From positions 240-41,077 of IMG/VR virus record IMGVR_UViG_3300010233_000071: a stretch of 40,838 nucleotides of DNA, one strand, 5' to 3'. Position numbers and translations under genes: made by a program. Positions within the stretch are counted from its first letter, which is position 1, and the number at the start of each line of letters is the position of its first letter. Below are positions 5,750 through 16,900 of this stretch, in pieces. The notes under the pieces are model-generated. The model saw nothing but the letters and a program-made list of their open reading frames with translations, was not told where the DNA came from and made no database searches. Origin of the DNA: a virus.

Positions 5750-7571
5750 GGTGTAATAGGTTACCGGCGATAATATAATCTAATTCTTGTTCTTCTTCAA
5801 GTAAGAAATTGTTATTTTTAGTGTTTTCTTCTACAAAGTTGCTCAGTTTTGATATTTGGAAGCCTTTTTGACGCGCTCCTTCAAGAATTAAGCTCGCCCA
5901 GTCACCCAAATCAGGAGATTTTCGCGTCCGAAGCTTCATTTCCTTTTTTGACTCAACCTCAATCTTATCATTTGAAACCCTGTCCCATTGCCGCATACAA
6001 AGTTCTTCAATAACATCTTCTGGCAATCCTCGAATCTGGTCAGCCTCTATTGCATATCTCAGCATCATCCACAATTCTGTCACTTTTTTGGAAAAGTGCT
6101 CATCGCAACGCTTTAATCTTTTTTCGCCTGTGTCTCTATCGGTTATGAATGTTTCAAGAGTTACTGGCCTTTTGGATGGAGCACCACCAAACTCAACCGG
6201 ATTACATGCAGATGACCAAATGCGAGAAAGGCTTGTGCCTAGGCTTCCGCGCCCCGTGCTATCGTGGAAATAGTTTTCCGGCGAAACTCCATTGCGAATT
6301 GAGTAATCTTTTTCAAATTCTGATATGGAATCCTCCTCTGCCATTGGTGAATCAGTTGCCACCCTTACCGGAACAATGTGTTGTGGGTGAAATTGAAGTC
6401 TGACCTTTCCATCAAAGCACTTGCCAAATTCAGCATGTCCGCCAACGCACCTATCGCCAGAATATGCAGCATCCAAAGCTCCAATCTTTATTCTTTCTGT
6501 TCCTGCCCAGACTGCTTTTTCTGTCACATTGAACTGTTTACAAAGGTCTTTTGTGATGACGCGCCGAGCCATCTGTGAAATCTTCATCACGCCAACACAT
6601 TGAGAATAGTATTCGTAGCTGTCTTTGGGGAATGCGCTTAACGTCTCTTTGATTTTCTTTGCGCTAACCAGATATGGATATTTTGGCTTTTCATCTGGTG
6701 GAAAGTCGAAGTTTGGTGAATCTGTTCCGACTAGATTGATGCATCGGCCATTAAAAAACTTGGTGTCCCATGTGGATGTTTTAGTTGGCTCAAGGTGCCC
6801 GCCCCAACCATCAACTGGTTCCGCTGCGATTCCTAAAGGGTCAAGAATATCGCTTGGGTTTCCAAGCACGATTGCCTGAAAGTCCACATTATTGTTAAGG
6901 TTTGCAAACGCGGAAAGGAAAGTGCTGGACATTGCCGTGCAATCGTCTGCTATCAGGCGCATGTGCTTCTGTTTTCGCCCAATCCATTTACCTAAACCAA
7001 CTGCCTTATTTCCCTGAATTGTTGGAACACACATAACCCCTTTTCGCAGGTCGCGTGATTTTGATTCTTCTTCGTATTCGTCACGCTCAAGCCTATCGGT
7101 TGTTATGCAATGCTTTGAATCCAGCAAATATCCGGGCAAGTCTGGAAACTTATCAAGGGCGGCTTCGTGAAGCATCTTAATTTCACCCCAAACACGACCC
7201 TCAAGGCTTGATAAATCAGTTGAAGAAATCAGAACAAGCGTATCGTGTGGCGACGCGTAGTATTCAAGCAGATATTCCCAGCCTGATATGCAAGTTTTCC
7301 CCGTAGAGCCTGCGCCCATGATTACAGTGACTTTTGCGTCTGGCCTGCGAACCTCGTTGTTGCAAAGTTCAACCCAGCGATGCCAGTCAAGGAAAGGCCA
7401 GAATAGTGATGCACCCTCTTTGAAAACACTTGCTCTGGTTATATTGTTGGATTTTAGCCATTCGTCGGACTGCTTTATCAAGTGAAGAATAATATCCTTC
7501 TCTTGTGTTCCAATTTTCCAATTAAGTCCGAACTTTGAAAATGTTTGAGATTTATCTATTGACGCGCTCAA
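5742..7571 (-). CDS. terL: Terminase large subunit
   Basis: Packages DNA into proheads using ATP hydrolysis and cuts it with a C-terminal nuclease. The Walker A motif is GAGSTGKT (residues 86-93), the likely coupling motif ISSTD (about 115-119) and Walker B LIADD (206-210). The RNase H-like nuclease follows, with probable metal ligands in ALDAAYSGD (Asp about 367), FHDSTG and DLGDWASLIL near the C-terminus. Length (609 aa) is in the normal range. The first in-frame start is TTG at 7571, just 8 bases after a good -10 box, so the mRNA is predicted to be nearly leaderless. It is the first gene of the packaging operon, transcribed away from the virion genes. Confidence 0.93.
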   Translation of the reverse strand: MSASIDKSQTFSKFGLNWKIGTQEKDIILHLIKQSDEWLKSNNITRASVFKEGASLFWPFLDWHRWVELCNNEVRRPDAKVTVIMGAGSTGKTCISGWEYLLEYYASPHDTLVLISSTDLSSLEGRVWGEIKMLHEAALDKFPDLPGYLLDSKHCITTDRLERDEYEEESKSRDLRKGVMCVPTIQGNKAVGLGKWIGRKQKHMRLIADDCTAMSSTFLSAFANLNNNVDFQAIVLGNPSDILDPLGIAAEPVDGWGGHLEPTKTSTWDTKFFNGRCINLVGTDSPNFDFPPDEKPKYPYLVSAKKIKETLSAFPKDSYEYYSQCVGVMKISQMARRVITKDLCKQFNVTEKAVWAGTERIKIGALDAAYSGDRCVGGHAEFGKCFDGKVRLQFHPQHIVPVRVATDSPMAEEDSISEFEKDYSIRNGVSPENYFHDSTGRGSLGTSLSRIWSSACNPVEFGGAPSKRPVTLETFITDRDTGEKRLKRCDEHFSKKVTELWMMLRYAIEADQIRGLPEDVIEELCMRQWDRVSNDKIEVESKKEMKLRTRKSPDLGDWASLILEGARQKGFQISKLSNFVEENTKNNNFLLEEEQELDYIIAGNLLHHA

Positions 7572-7579
7572 TGAATCGA

Positions 7580-7608
7580 ACTATAACTAGAACTAATTTA
7601 ACAATCAA
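7580..7608 (-). promoter_or_regulatory. Promoter for the terminase-portal operon
   Basis: On the minus strand TTGATT (7608-7603), a 17-nt spacer and TATAGT (7585-7580). The predicted start site is near 7573 and the start codon at 7571. It lies in the 57-bp divergent gap with the virion operon. Confidence 0.55.
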
Positions 7609-7628
7609 TCATTTTTATTTAAACTAAT

Positions 7629-8750
7629 ATGTCGGCCCCGTATAACGCGAATCCATACTGCTCGACACAGACAAATACACAGCTTGTTGGACCTGCTGGA
7701 CAGGGCGTGTTCACATACACAACTGCCGATTTTGTTGTTCCTGCTTTAAACGGAGGTGTTTTTGTTAATCTTGTTTCTAGTGACCAACTTGTGGTTGGCA
7801 GTTATGTTACTGTAAACACTATCGGAGGAACTTCAATCATTGGAGATTTTTTGGTTTCTCAAATTGGTCTGAATGGTCAAGTCGGACTTACTTATGTTGA
7901 TGGCGATAACTCTGGCGACACAATTCCGTCAGGCTCAAAAGTAACAATTTCAGGAACGGCTGGAAGAAACGCTTACACGATTTGTAATTCTTCTTTTACA
8001 ATTGGAGCAGTCGGTGTTTCTACCGCACCTCTGGCATTTGATAGCACGGGATGGATGGCTCTTGGACAAGCTGTTATTTTGACTGACAACACAGATTTTG
8101 CCACATTTGAAGTTGCATCAATCATTGATGATACCACGGCAACATTAAAATGGCTGGGGTATGCAAGCGATAGTTGGAACTCTGGCGACACAATCATAGC
8201 ACCAACCAAAGTTGTTGTTTCTGGTAGGACAAACACGGTCGGAACATTGCCAACTCCACTTGCAAACAACTCATTAGGAAACCCAAGTGCGGTAAATCTT
8301 CCTACTGGCGTGGCTTATGGAACCCTGACGCTTCCACTTTCATCTTTGGCAACTGGACTTTCCACTTCTGCCGTTACAATTTTAAACGCTTATACTCCCG
8401 GTTATCGTTTTTATATTGCTTCTTGGCAATGGGTTTCGACCATTGTTGGAGCGGGCGCGGGAGCAAGTCAGACATTTACGCTTTCAATAACTGGTGCGCC
8501 TGTAACGGGAGGTTCTTTAAATGTGACATTGGCAAGCACAAATGCGATTGGTTCAAGAACTGCGGCAACTGCAATCACAGCATTAAACACTGGCGGGCCA
8601 ACCGACACGATTTCTGTCAATATGGCCAGCGGAGGAACGGTTTTCACTTCCGGCTCTGGATATTTCCTAATCAACATTGTGAATCTTGATACGGCTAATG
8701 CGATGGCTGCAATGAACGCATCCATAACGGCACTCATTAACGCCCTATAA
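7629..8750 (+). CDS. Virion structural protein, beta-rich, 373 aa
   Basis: The sequence is rich in Thr, Ser, Gly and Val with at least two related units (SSDQLVVGSYVTVN ... SGDTIPSGSKVTISG and TDNTDFATFEVASI ... SGDTIIAPTKVVVSG), then an Ala/Ser/Thr-rich C-terminal domain. This pattern is typical of phage beta-sandwich structural proteins such as fibres, decoration or tail-tube components. It opens the plus-strand virion operon. Exact role is unknown; no Cys motif or signal peptide is seen. Confidence 0.65.
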   Translation: MSAPYNANPYCSTQTNTQLVGPAGQGVFTYTTADFVVPALNGGVFVNLVSSDQLVVGSYVTVNTIGGTSIIGDFLVSQIGLNGQVGLTYVDGDNSGDTIPSGSKVTISGTAGRNAYTICNSSFTIGAVGVSTAPLAFDSTGWMALGQAVILTDNTDFATFEVASIIDDTTATLKWLGYASDSWNSGDTIIAPTKVVVSGRTNTVGTLPTPLANNSLGNPSAVNLPTGVAYGTLTLPLSSLATGLSTSAVTILNAYTPGYRFYIASWQWVSTIVGAGAGASQTFTLSITGAPVTGGSLNVTLASTNAIGSRTAATAITALNTGGPTDTISVNMASGGTVFTSGSGYFLINIVNLDTANAMAAMNASITALINAL

Positions 8751-8751
8751 T

Positions 8752-11325
8752 GTGGCTCAATCAAACTTTATATTCGACGCTGTAAGCGATTGTTCTATCG
8801 GAATTGATAGCGGGAGTGACCCATTTATTTTACCGCGCAACAAGTTTGCTTTCGCAACCAACGCCACGGTTCGCGGAAATTTTATCAAGAACCGCCCACC
8901 TTATCAGTTAAAGAATTTTACCTACGTTAATTCTGGCATTCAATCAGGCGTTGAATCTGCATTATTCCAAGGCGCTTGCTATTACAGTCCATTAGGAAAT
9001 CCAGAGCAGTTGATTGCCCAAATTGGAGGTCGTTTATTCACATTCACACCAGACGCGGATTCAACCAATCAAAATGTTCCAGTAAAAGAGATTTCTATTC
9101 CGGGCGACTTAAACCCTGCGACCCAACAGCAGGCTTGGTTGATTCAGGCAGAGCGTTTCGTTATCGTTAATGATGGTTTAAGCACTCCAATCTTTTATGA
9201 CGGTGTTTCATCTAGGCGTTCAAGGGTTAATGTTGTTTCTCAGGGTATAACTTCAAATACGCCGTTTAGCTCTCCCCCTATTGGCGGAACGGTTGATGTT
9301 ACCATGTCCGCCCCATACACCGGCATTGTTGGTCAAGCTTTGCAGTTGGTGGAATATGATACGACGGCAACCAAGAATGTAATCGCAACTTCATCTTATG
9401 TAGTTACGGCCATTGGTAGCCCAACTTCAACGATTTATCAGATTGTTCTTAAAAACCTTACAGATTCGGCTGGCGCGCCACATTCAGCAGGCGAACAGCT
9501 TGTAATCAAGAATAATTACGTTGGTGTAATTGCAACTCAAAGCACAATTTCGCCGTCGCCCCCATCTGGCGGTGTTTATACTTTCGTTTCTACAATTAGT
9601 TTTACTAATACAATTCCATCTGCGGTTCATGTTGGAAACGCGGTTAGAATTACGGGACAGGATAACAATTCACAAGTCTGGACAGTTAGCTCAATCGCAG
9701 CTAATCGTTTGTCTGGAACATTTACACTTTTAACCACAAGTTTTTCAATTTTTGACCCCAAGATTGGAACGACCATTTTAAAAACAGGAAGTTCAAGCGA
9801 TGTTGTTGCTGGTGTTTTAAAGGGCGGATTTCTTGCGCCTTCCATTGGTGTTTCCACAAGCACAACGCTTGAGTCTGCATTTACATACGCGGCAGGGCAA
9901 AGGCTGTTTCTTGGATTGGCTCAATATGAGGTTGTTTCAAGCCAAACAATTGTCGGTTCGGGCGCAACGGTTACGCTTCAAAACTTGGACGATGGCAGAG
10001 GCTCTACGCATCAATTTAATCCATCAACACCAACCACGTTTCCAGCAGAACTTTTCAACTTTCCAGAATTGCCCGCTGGACGCATGATGGCCTATGGCAT
10101 GGGTCGTGTATGGGAATCATTAACCGATGGCGTTTCTTTCATCGCTGGCGACATTGTTGGCGGTTCATCCGGTTCTCCGGCTTACAATTACAAGGATGCA
10201 GTTCTGAAGGTTTCAGAAAATACCTATCTGGCTGGTGGTGGCTCGTTTTCAACGCCTTCAAATCTAGGACAGATTACAGCCATGCGCTTCACGGCTCAAT
10301 TAGATGCGTCTCTTGGCCAAGGCGCGCTCATGGTCGTTACTCCGGGCGGAATTTTCTCATGCAATACACCAGTTGACCGGACAACGTGGCAGGATTTAAC
10401 CAGTCCGATCTTGAGCGAATCGCTTATCGGTCTTGGTGGCTTATCTCAAAATTCATCTATCGTTTGCAATGGTGATTTAATTTTCAGGGCGGTTGACGGA
10501 ATTCGGTCGTTAATCATGGCAAAACGTGAGTTTTATTCTTGGGGAAATACGCCAATCAGCTTTGAAATGAGTCGCGTTATCAATGCTGACAATATAAGCC
10601 TGCTTTCCTACGCATCGGCTGCACAGTTTGACAACCGGCTTTTGATGACGGCGCAGCCTGTGGCTGGAAATCTTGGAGTTTATCATTCTGGACTGATTGC
10701 GCTAAACTTTGACCCAATTTCCAGCATTCAAGGAAAGTCTGCATCGGTGTATGATGGTCTATGGAATGGAATTAACGTATTACAAATAATCGAAGGGCAA
10801 TTCTCTGGAGTCCATCGTTGCTTTGCTTTCACTTATTCTATTGAACTTAACAAAATTCAATTGGTTGAGATTTTGAAGAATGGATATCTGGATAACGGAA
10901 CAGACGCAATCGTTCAATCGTTTGAAACTCCAGTTTTGTTTCGTCAAGCCAATGGAAAAGGATTTTTTGACCTTCTAAATTTGGAAGATGGCGAGTTTTA
11001 TGTAAGTGATATTCAGCCCAATTCAACCATTCATTTCAAAATTGAATACCGGCCTGATTTTTCGTCTGTCTGGTTTCCATGGCACGAATTTGATTTAACT
11101 AATCCAAGCGCAACAACTATTTCTTATGGAGCAAGGCTTGGACTCGGAAGCCCGACATCAAGCAATTGCAACACTGTTAATCAAACTAACGCAAACAATG
11201 GACGCTGGTTTCAATTAAGATTTACCATCACTGGACATTGTGTTTTTAAGGGGGTCAAGCTTGCATCTAGCGGCCAGCCGCAATCCACTTTTGCAAAACC
11301 GATATGCAATACAGAAATTAGTTGA
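8752..11325 (+). CDS. Probable tail tubular or hub protein, 857 aa
   Basis: Starts with GTG one base after the preceding stop. The N-terminus (SIGIDSGSDPFILPRN ... NKFAFATNATVRG ... IKNRPPY) resembles the opening of podovirus tail tubular B or stabilisation-type proteins, where the phage nozzle is a beta-propeller. Repeated segments such as IGGRLFTFTPD, MAYGMGRVWES, GDLIFRAVDGIRSLIM and a C-terminal beta domain (FKIEYRPDFSSVWFPWHEF) are consistent with propeller blades and a carbohydrate-binding-like end. The assignment rests on architecture and position, not on a search. Confidence 0.6.
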   Translation: MAQSNFIFDAVSDCSIGIDSGSDPFILPRNKFAFATNATVRGNFIKNRPPYQLKNFTYVNSGIQSGVESALFQGACYYSPLGNPEQLIAQIGGRLFTFTPDADSTNQNVPVKEISIPGDLNPATQQQAWLIQAERFVIVNDGLSTPIFYDGVSSRRSRVNVVSQGITSNTPFSSPPIGGTVDVTMSAPYTGIVGQALQLVEYDTTATKNVIATSSYVVTAIGSPTSTIYQIVLKNLTDSAGAPHSAGEQLVIKNNYVGVIATQSTISPSPPSGGVYTFVSTISFTNTIPSAVHVGNAVRITGQDNNSQVWTVSSIAANRLSGTFTLLTTSFSIFDPKIGTTILKTGSSSDVVAGVLKGGFLAPSIGVSTSTTLESAFTYAAGQRLFLGLAQYEVVSSQTIVGSGATVTLQNLDDGRGSTHQFNPSTPTTFPAELFNFPELPAGRMMAYGMGRVWESLTDGVSFIAGDIVGGSSGSPAYNYKDAVLKVSENTYLAGGGSFSTPSNLGQITAMRFTAQLDASLGQGALMVVTPGGIFSCNTPVDRTTWQDLTSPILSESLIGLGGLSQNSSIVCNGDLIFRAVDGIRSLIMAKREFYSWGNTPISFEMSRVINADNISLLSYASAAQFDNRLLMTAQPVAGNLGVYHSGLIALNFDPISSIQGKSASVYDGLWNGINVLQIIEGQFSGVHRCFAFTYSIELNKIQLVEILKNGYLDNGTDAIVQSFETPVLFRQANGKGFFDLLNLEDGEFYVSDIQPNSTIHFKIEYRPDFSSVWFPWHEFDLTNPSATTISYGARLGLGSPTSSNCNTVNQTNANNGRWFQLRFTITGHCVFKGVKLASSGQPQSTFAKPICNTEIS

Positions 11326-11358
11326 ACTAATGATGATAATGGTTAATTATTAAATCTA

Positions 11359-12384
11359 ATGTCATTTTTGCCCACACTTGGAGAGTTGAAGCGTTCCCGA
11401 ATTACGGAAGTTGCAGCATCGTGCAATAATTCAGACGATTTTCGCTCATTGGTGAATGAAGCGGCTGAAATCCTTCTAAGTCGCGGTGATTGGCCGGGAA
11501 CAATCGTTCCTATTCGTGTCCTGGTTCGCGCTGGTTGCGTTGTGTGGCCTCGCGCTGTTCAAAGAGTGCGGAGAATCAATGCTTGTGGCGTTCCGATTAA
11601 GGTTGGCAGTATTTGGTATGATTACGTTGATAAATCGAGCTATTTGGGCTGGTGCGGCGAAGGCTATTACAATTGGACAGGTAATACAGCGACTAATTAC
11701 GGTTTAGGAACATCGCTAGGCTCTCTGATCAATCAAGGGCGCGTTCCGACTTACAATGATATTCCCGCAACTCCCGGCATTGTCCGCGCTTATTGCCTAA
11801 CTCCGGCAGACGTTGGTAAAAAAATCACCATTTACGGACGCGATGGTTACAACCAGCCCTTACAGACTCAAAATCCAGATGGAACTTTGACTGATGGAGC
11901 GGTTTTGACTCTTAAAATCCCATACGCATCAACCACCGGAACAATCAGCCGGATTGATGCAGTTTTGAAAGACGTTACGTCCAAGAATGTTCCACTTTAT
12001 GTTGAGGTTTCAACTGGATTGCTAGATTTGGCCGTTTATGAGCCAAGCGAAACAAATCCGTCTTATACTAAAGACCGGCTTTTTTCATACGGTAACTGCA
12101 ACTGTAATCGTGAATTTACTGTAATCGCTTTAGTTAAGCTAGCATACATTGAGGCAATTGCTGACACGGATTACGTTTTAATTCCAAGCAAGACAGCCAT
12201 TAAAAATGCTGTTCAATCCATCAAGTTTGGAGAAAGCGGAGATTTCAACAACAAGCAGGCATTTTTACAAGCTGCGGTTGATGAATTAAACGCTGTTCTA
12301 AACACTGAAAGCCCAATTGACCAAAATGTAGTTGATGACGGTTTTGGTGGTGGTTATCAAGTCGGCGCACAATCAGTTTTGTAA
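11359..12384 (+). CDS. Virion protein, possible head-tail adaptor or tail tube A-like, 341 aa
   Basis: Opens with a helical segment (LGELKRSRITEVAASC, FRSLVNEAAEILLSRGDW) followed by a beta-rich body (VWPRAVQRVRRINACGVP, IWYDYV, CLTPADVGKKITIYGRD) and a helical C-terminus (VQSIKFGESGDFNNKQAFLQ). The helical start plus position between a propeller-like tail protein and ejection proteins is reminiscent of podovirus adaptor proteins. This is inference; no diagnostic motif exists. Confidence 0.5.
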   Translation: MSFLPTLGELKRSRITEVAASCNNSDDFRSLVNEAAEILLSRGDWPGTIVPIRVLVRAGCVVWPRAVQRVRRINACGVPIKVGSIWYDYVDKSSYLGWCGEGYYNWTGNTATNYGLGTSLGSLINQGRVPTYNDIPATPGIVRAYCLTPADVGKKITIYGRDGYNQPLQTQNPDGTLTDGAVLTLKIPYASTTGTISRIDAVLKDVTSKNVPLYVEVSTGLLDLAVYEPSETNPSYTKDRLFSYGNCNCNREFTVIALVKLAYIEAIADTDYVLIPSKTAIKNAVQSIKFGESGDFNNKQAFLQAAVDELNAVLNTESPIDQNVVDDGFGGGYQVGAQSVL

Positions 12385-12393
12385 ACTAATAAT

Positions 12394-12987
12394 ATGACAA
12401 GTCAGCAAGCTCAATCTTATTCAAGGGGAAGTTTCCCCGGCGCAAGCATTTATGGCTCGCGAGTCGCGCCAACGTCAATGCCCAATCCAGCATTAGATTT
12501 ATCCAATCAATTTCCGCGCCTATCAGAAGCCAATAATAACATTTCTGGTGTCATCAATTCCGAACTGTCTGGCTCACTTTCACCCGACACGGTTGACATG
12601 ATTAAAAATGCTGGCGCAACTTGGGGCGTTCAATCTGGTATGCCGGGAAGCCAATTGAATCTAAATGGAACTGCTCGCAATCTTGGATTAACCTCTCAAT
12701 CAATCCAGCGTCAAGGCGTTCAAGATTACAATTCAACCATTCCGACAATTTCACGGACTCAAACGGTTGACCCCGCATTACAAAACGAAATCAATTTCCA
12801 GAACAATGTTAGTGCTGCTGCCCCCGACCCTGCGGCGGCTGGTAGTTACGCACAAGGATTGTTTCAGCAGTATTTGGATAATCTTGGTGGTGGAAATAAA
12901 TCACCACTGCCTTCAAACGGAGTTGGTTCAGACCGAAATACCTATTCGCCTTGGAATTATGACGCGGCTCGGAAAGGAGTAACTTAA
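12394..12987 (+). CDS. Internal virion or ejection protein candidate, 197 aa
   Basis: Low-complexity, Asn/Ser/Gln/Ala-rich protein (SQFPRLSEANNNIS-like stretches, LNLNGTARNLGLTSQSI). No membrane segment or Cys. Such soft sequences placed just before two further soft proteins and a very long one resemble podovirus ejection-protein clusters. Function is inferred from context only. Confidence 0.5.
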   Translation: MTSQQAQSYSRGSFPGASIYGSRVAPTSMPNPALDLSNQFPRLSEANNNISGVINSELSGSLSPDTVDMIKNAGATWGVQSGMPGSQLNLNGTARNLGLTSQSIQRQGVQDYNSTIPTISRTQTVDPALQNEINFQNNVSAAAPDPAAAGSYAQGLFQQYLDNLGGGNKSPLPSNGVGSDRNTYSPWNYDAARKGVT

Positions 12988-12989
12988 TC

Positions 12990-13955
12990 ATGGCAAACGC
13001 TTTCGTAGCTCCGTGGCAGAACATTAACCCGCTATCATTTATTGAGGCGGCAAAGGCTGGCGCACAACTCGGATTAGAGCAACGCAAACAAGCTCAAGAC
13101 GCGCTAGAATCTTCACAACGCATCGGCCTTGGATATGCAGGACTTGGAAATCGTTACGGAATCCAAGAACTTAAAAACCAAAATGCTTCGGCTCGCTATC
13201 GAAACAGCAATGGAAATCAAACCGATGATGGAGTTGAGGCTTACATGTCCTTGGCTCGCTCACACCCCGATTGGAGTCCAGACCAAGTTAATTTGGCCGC
13301 TCAGGGCAAACTGTTTGGCGCGACGAATCCAAATCCAGACCCGACAACTGCGTTAACTAAACCAACTGCGCAAAACCGACTTAGAATCCTAGAAACTGGC
13401 AATGGCGGCGTAATTGGCGTTGACCCTATTACCGGCAAGAAAACTGTAATCAATCCAGAACGTCCGGCAACCATGAATGTTCCTGAATACATTCAGCCAG
13501 TTGAAGGAAAAAATGCTGATGTTACACCGGCTTCAAGTGGTAGTTGGAATCCTTTTAATTGGGGTGCTGGTGCGCATCCTGCAATTACTAATTCGCCCGC
13601 TGTTTTGCCAATTCCCGGCAAGTGGACAACCCGCAAAGTTCCTGTTCAAAATGATTCAACAGCACAAGATGCAACTGCGGCATTGACCCCGCGCCCAACT
13701 CCTTTAATCAATGGTCAACCAGTCGTTACGCCGCCCGCTGGTGGAACTATTGGCGGCCAACCGATTGACATGAGCGCAAGGCAGGTTTCTTACGACCCAA
13801 CAGCCGCACTATCTGGGCAGCCTCAGGCTCAAGTTGCACCTGTTCAAAATAATGCGTTGCCACTTCCTAAATCAAAGGATAAATTGGAAAAAGGTAAATC
13901 GTATCAAACAGCAAAAGGAATTGCTACTTGGGACGGCTCTCAATTTACCCAATGA
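12990..13955 (+). CDS. Internal virion or ejection protein candidate, 321 aa
   Basis: The start is supported by a good ribosome-binding site (aaaggag, 11 nt upstream). The N-terminus (FIEAAKAGAQLGLEQRKQAQ) is an Ala-rich helix, followed by Pro/Asn/Thr-rich low-complexity sequence and a short C-terminal module (KLEKGKSYQTAKGIATWDG). No enzyme motif is visible. It sits 2 bases after the previous gene and 3 bases before the 1257-aa protein, suggesting co-assembly. Confidence 0.5.
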   Translation: MANAFVAPWQNINPLSFIEAAKAGAQLGLEQRKQAQDALESSQRIGLGYAGLGNRYGIQELKNQNASARYRNSNGNQTDDGVEAYMSLARSHPDWSPDQVNLAAQGKLFGATNPNPDPTTALTKPTAQNRLRILETGNGGVIGVDPITGKKTVINPERPATMNVPEYIQPVEGKNADVTPASSGSWNPFNWGAGAHPAITNSPAVLPIPGKWTTRKVPVQNDSTAQDATAALTPRPTPLINGQPVVTPPAGGTIGGQPIDMSARQVSYDPTAALSGQPQAQVAPVQNNALPLPKSKDKLEKGKSYQTAKGIATWDGSQFTQ

Positions 13956-13958
13956 ACA

Positions 13959-16900
13959 ATGGCAACAACTTTCAGCTTTGAAGATGCGGTGGCACCTGCT
14001 AAAAACTCTTTTTCATTTGAGGATGCGGCAACGCCCGCACCGGTTTCAAGAGAGGAAAAACAATCAAATCTTCGCGCCCAACAGCAAGTTCTTAGAAACA
14101 CAGACCCGACCACCGCATTAAGCCAGTTGCCATCCGCATTGTTCACACCTTCAGATGCAACGGTTGAACGCGCCAATCAAGAAGTCGCCACAAAGCAATG
14201 GCCAACGATTGATGCTCTAGGCTCTGATGCAACCTTCATTAAGCCGACAACACATGAAGATGTTTCCACCTTAGCAGGCGTAAATCCAACTAGCAGAACC
14301 GCAAAAGTTACTTCGGGTGCGGTAAATGCCGCCGGAAGCGTTGCTAATTCATTTACAACCCCTGAAAACGCGCTCGCATTCGCGTCTCCCGCTGCCGCTG
14401 GTGCGTTTATAGCTCAAATGGCAACTCAGATACCCGGACAGCTTTCTAGGGCTGCTGGCGCGTATTCTGGGGGTGATACAAGCAAGGGGGATGAAGAACT
14501 ATTGAATGGATTGGTGGCGGCTGGAATGATTGCTGTTCCTGCGGCTCATTTAAAGGCTAAAAATCCACTTGAATCTGCTTTAGGTTCCGATAATGCAAAA
14601 GCGTTGCGTGACGAGCTAAAGAATTTCAATAAGCAAATTGAAACCGCGCCATTAGCAGACGCTCCTCAAGTTCAAATTCAAGGAGCATTGCCTGCGGAAA
14701 CTCCTGCATCCACAATTCAGCCGGTTGCCAATGCCACGCCAAGTAACATTGCTGAAACTCCTTCAAATGTTAGGGTTTTAAAGCAAAGATTTGACGAGTC
14801 TGGAAATCCGGTAAGTGCGCCTATTTCACCCGTTGCTGAAACTACTAATCCTGCTGAAATTAGTAGCAAATTAGTAGATAGACAACTCGCCACAAGTGAC
14901 GCTTTAACACCAGAAACACCGTCTAATGCGTCAGAAGTGACGACTCCAAAACCAGACTGGCAAGTGACGGTTCAATCGCCAATCAAAGTTGGTGAAAATA
15001 CCGCGCCCGGATTTGTTCAATTTGATGACGTAACAGGCGGTGAAAATAAATGGTCTAAATCTGCTGCAACTTTGGCTAAGGAGGGTGTTCAAGTGCCTGA
15101 TTTTTCGCAGTTGCCACAAGGTAAATATACTTTTGAGCAGGCACAGAAATTATTGAGTGAGCAACCTAATTTAAAGGAATCGCAGCAACCTTTAAATCCG
15201 ATGCCTGAAATTAAAGGTTCATCAAATCGGCCAGAAACCGATGTTATTCCGGCTCCTGATAACGTAACTTCAATCAAAAACGACCAAGTTGATATTGAGC
15301 GCGAGAAGCGCGGATTGCCACCAGTTGTTGAACCTGCCAAGCGTGGTTTTGGAAAAGTTTGGGACGACGCATTGCAACAAGTCGCTCAAAATCCAGATGT
15401 TCAGACTCGCTTGATTGATGAACTTCGAGAAAATCCACGCGCTTTGACTGATACTGAGGATGCCTTGCTGCTTCAGCGTCAAATCACGCTCCACAACGAA
15501 TATCAAAAGATTCAAGACAAGATAAAAGACGCCACACCAGAAGATGCTGCCGAATTGAAAATCAGAGAGGCAAAATTAAGCGATGACTTGCTTGATTTGT
15601 ATAACATCAATAAAACTTCTGGAACTGAAACAGGACGCGGATTGAATGCGCGCAAGATAATGGCTAATGAGGACTATTCATTATCTCGCATGGAAACTCG
15701 TTTGCGTTCTGCTAAACGTGGAGATAACAAGCTTTCTGATTCTGAAAAGACTGACATTAAGAAAATTGCGAAGAACATTGAAAAGACGCGTAAGGCGATG
15801 GAGGGTTACGACGAATCCATTGCCAAAGATTCTACCGCGCCAAAATATAGCGATTATGTCATTGGAATAGCTGAAAAGATTGTCTCTGCATTAGATAAGC
15901 GTGCAGACGCCGCCCGTCAACGCATCAAAGAGAAATCCGGTCGATTGTCGGCTGGCATTGACCCGACATTATTGGCCGATTATGCAGAAATTGGAGCCTC
16001 TCACATTGCTCATATCGGATTGGACTTTGCCAAGTGGTCTAAGGCAATGACAGATGAATTTGGGGATAAAATAGCTCCACAATTAAAGGCAATTTTTGAT
16101 GATGCTCAAAAGCGCGCAGATGAACTTTCAGCCAAGCTTGCGCCTCAAAATCCAGAAGTAAAACGGGCTGTCAAAAAGCAACCGGCGGGCAATACGGCTT
16201 TGAAATCTTTAAAGACTCGTTATGCCAATAGAACTGCCGAATTAAAGGGAAAAATTGAATCGGGCGATTTAACCGTTAAGCCACGCAACAAAGTTGCTCT
16301 GGACAAAGAAGCCTTAAAGCTCAAAGAGGCTTACGAAAATGCCAAACTGGAATTTGATAAGTTGCTGGTCAAGGAACGGCTAAAGAATCGCACGTTACTT
16401 GAAAAGACTCAGGACACTTTTGTTAAATGGCGTCGTGCATTTTTGCTGTCGTCACCAATCACGCTTGCAAAACTTACAAGTGCGGCTATTGAAAGGCTTG
16501 CATTCACACCTATTGAAGAAGGGCTTGGTGCTGTTTATAGCAAGCTTCCTGTCGTCCGTGGTGTTGCGGCTAAAGCTCCACGAGAAGGTGGTTTAAACGC
16601 CAAGGCAGAGGCCAAGGCGTTGACGGAAGGTTTCACACAAGGAATGAAAGACGCTTGGCAGACTTTAAAGACCGGAAAAGGGCAATTAGATTCACTTTTT
16701 GGAAAGCGTGATGTTTTGCCTCATTCAGCCATTGATTTTATCGGTGCAATCCACGGCGCATTAAAGGCTCCGGTAAAACGTGCTGAATTTGCCCGCTCAT
16801 TTGAAAAACGTGCTGAATTTGCCATTAAAAACGGCCAAGACGTTTCCGACCCATTGGTTCAGACGCAGATGGCTGTTGGTGCTTACAAAGACGCTAACCG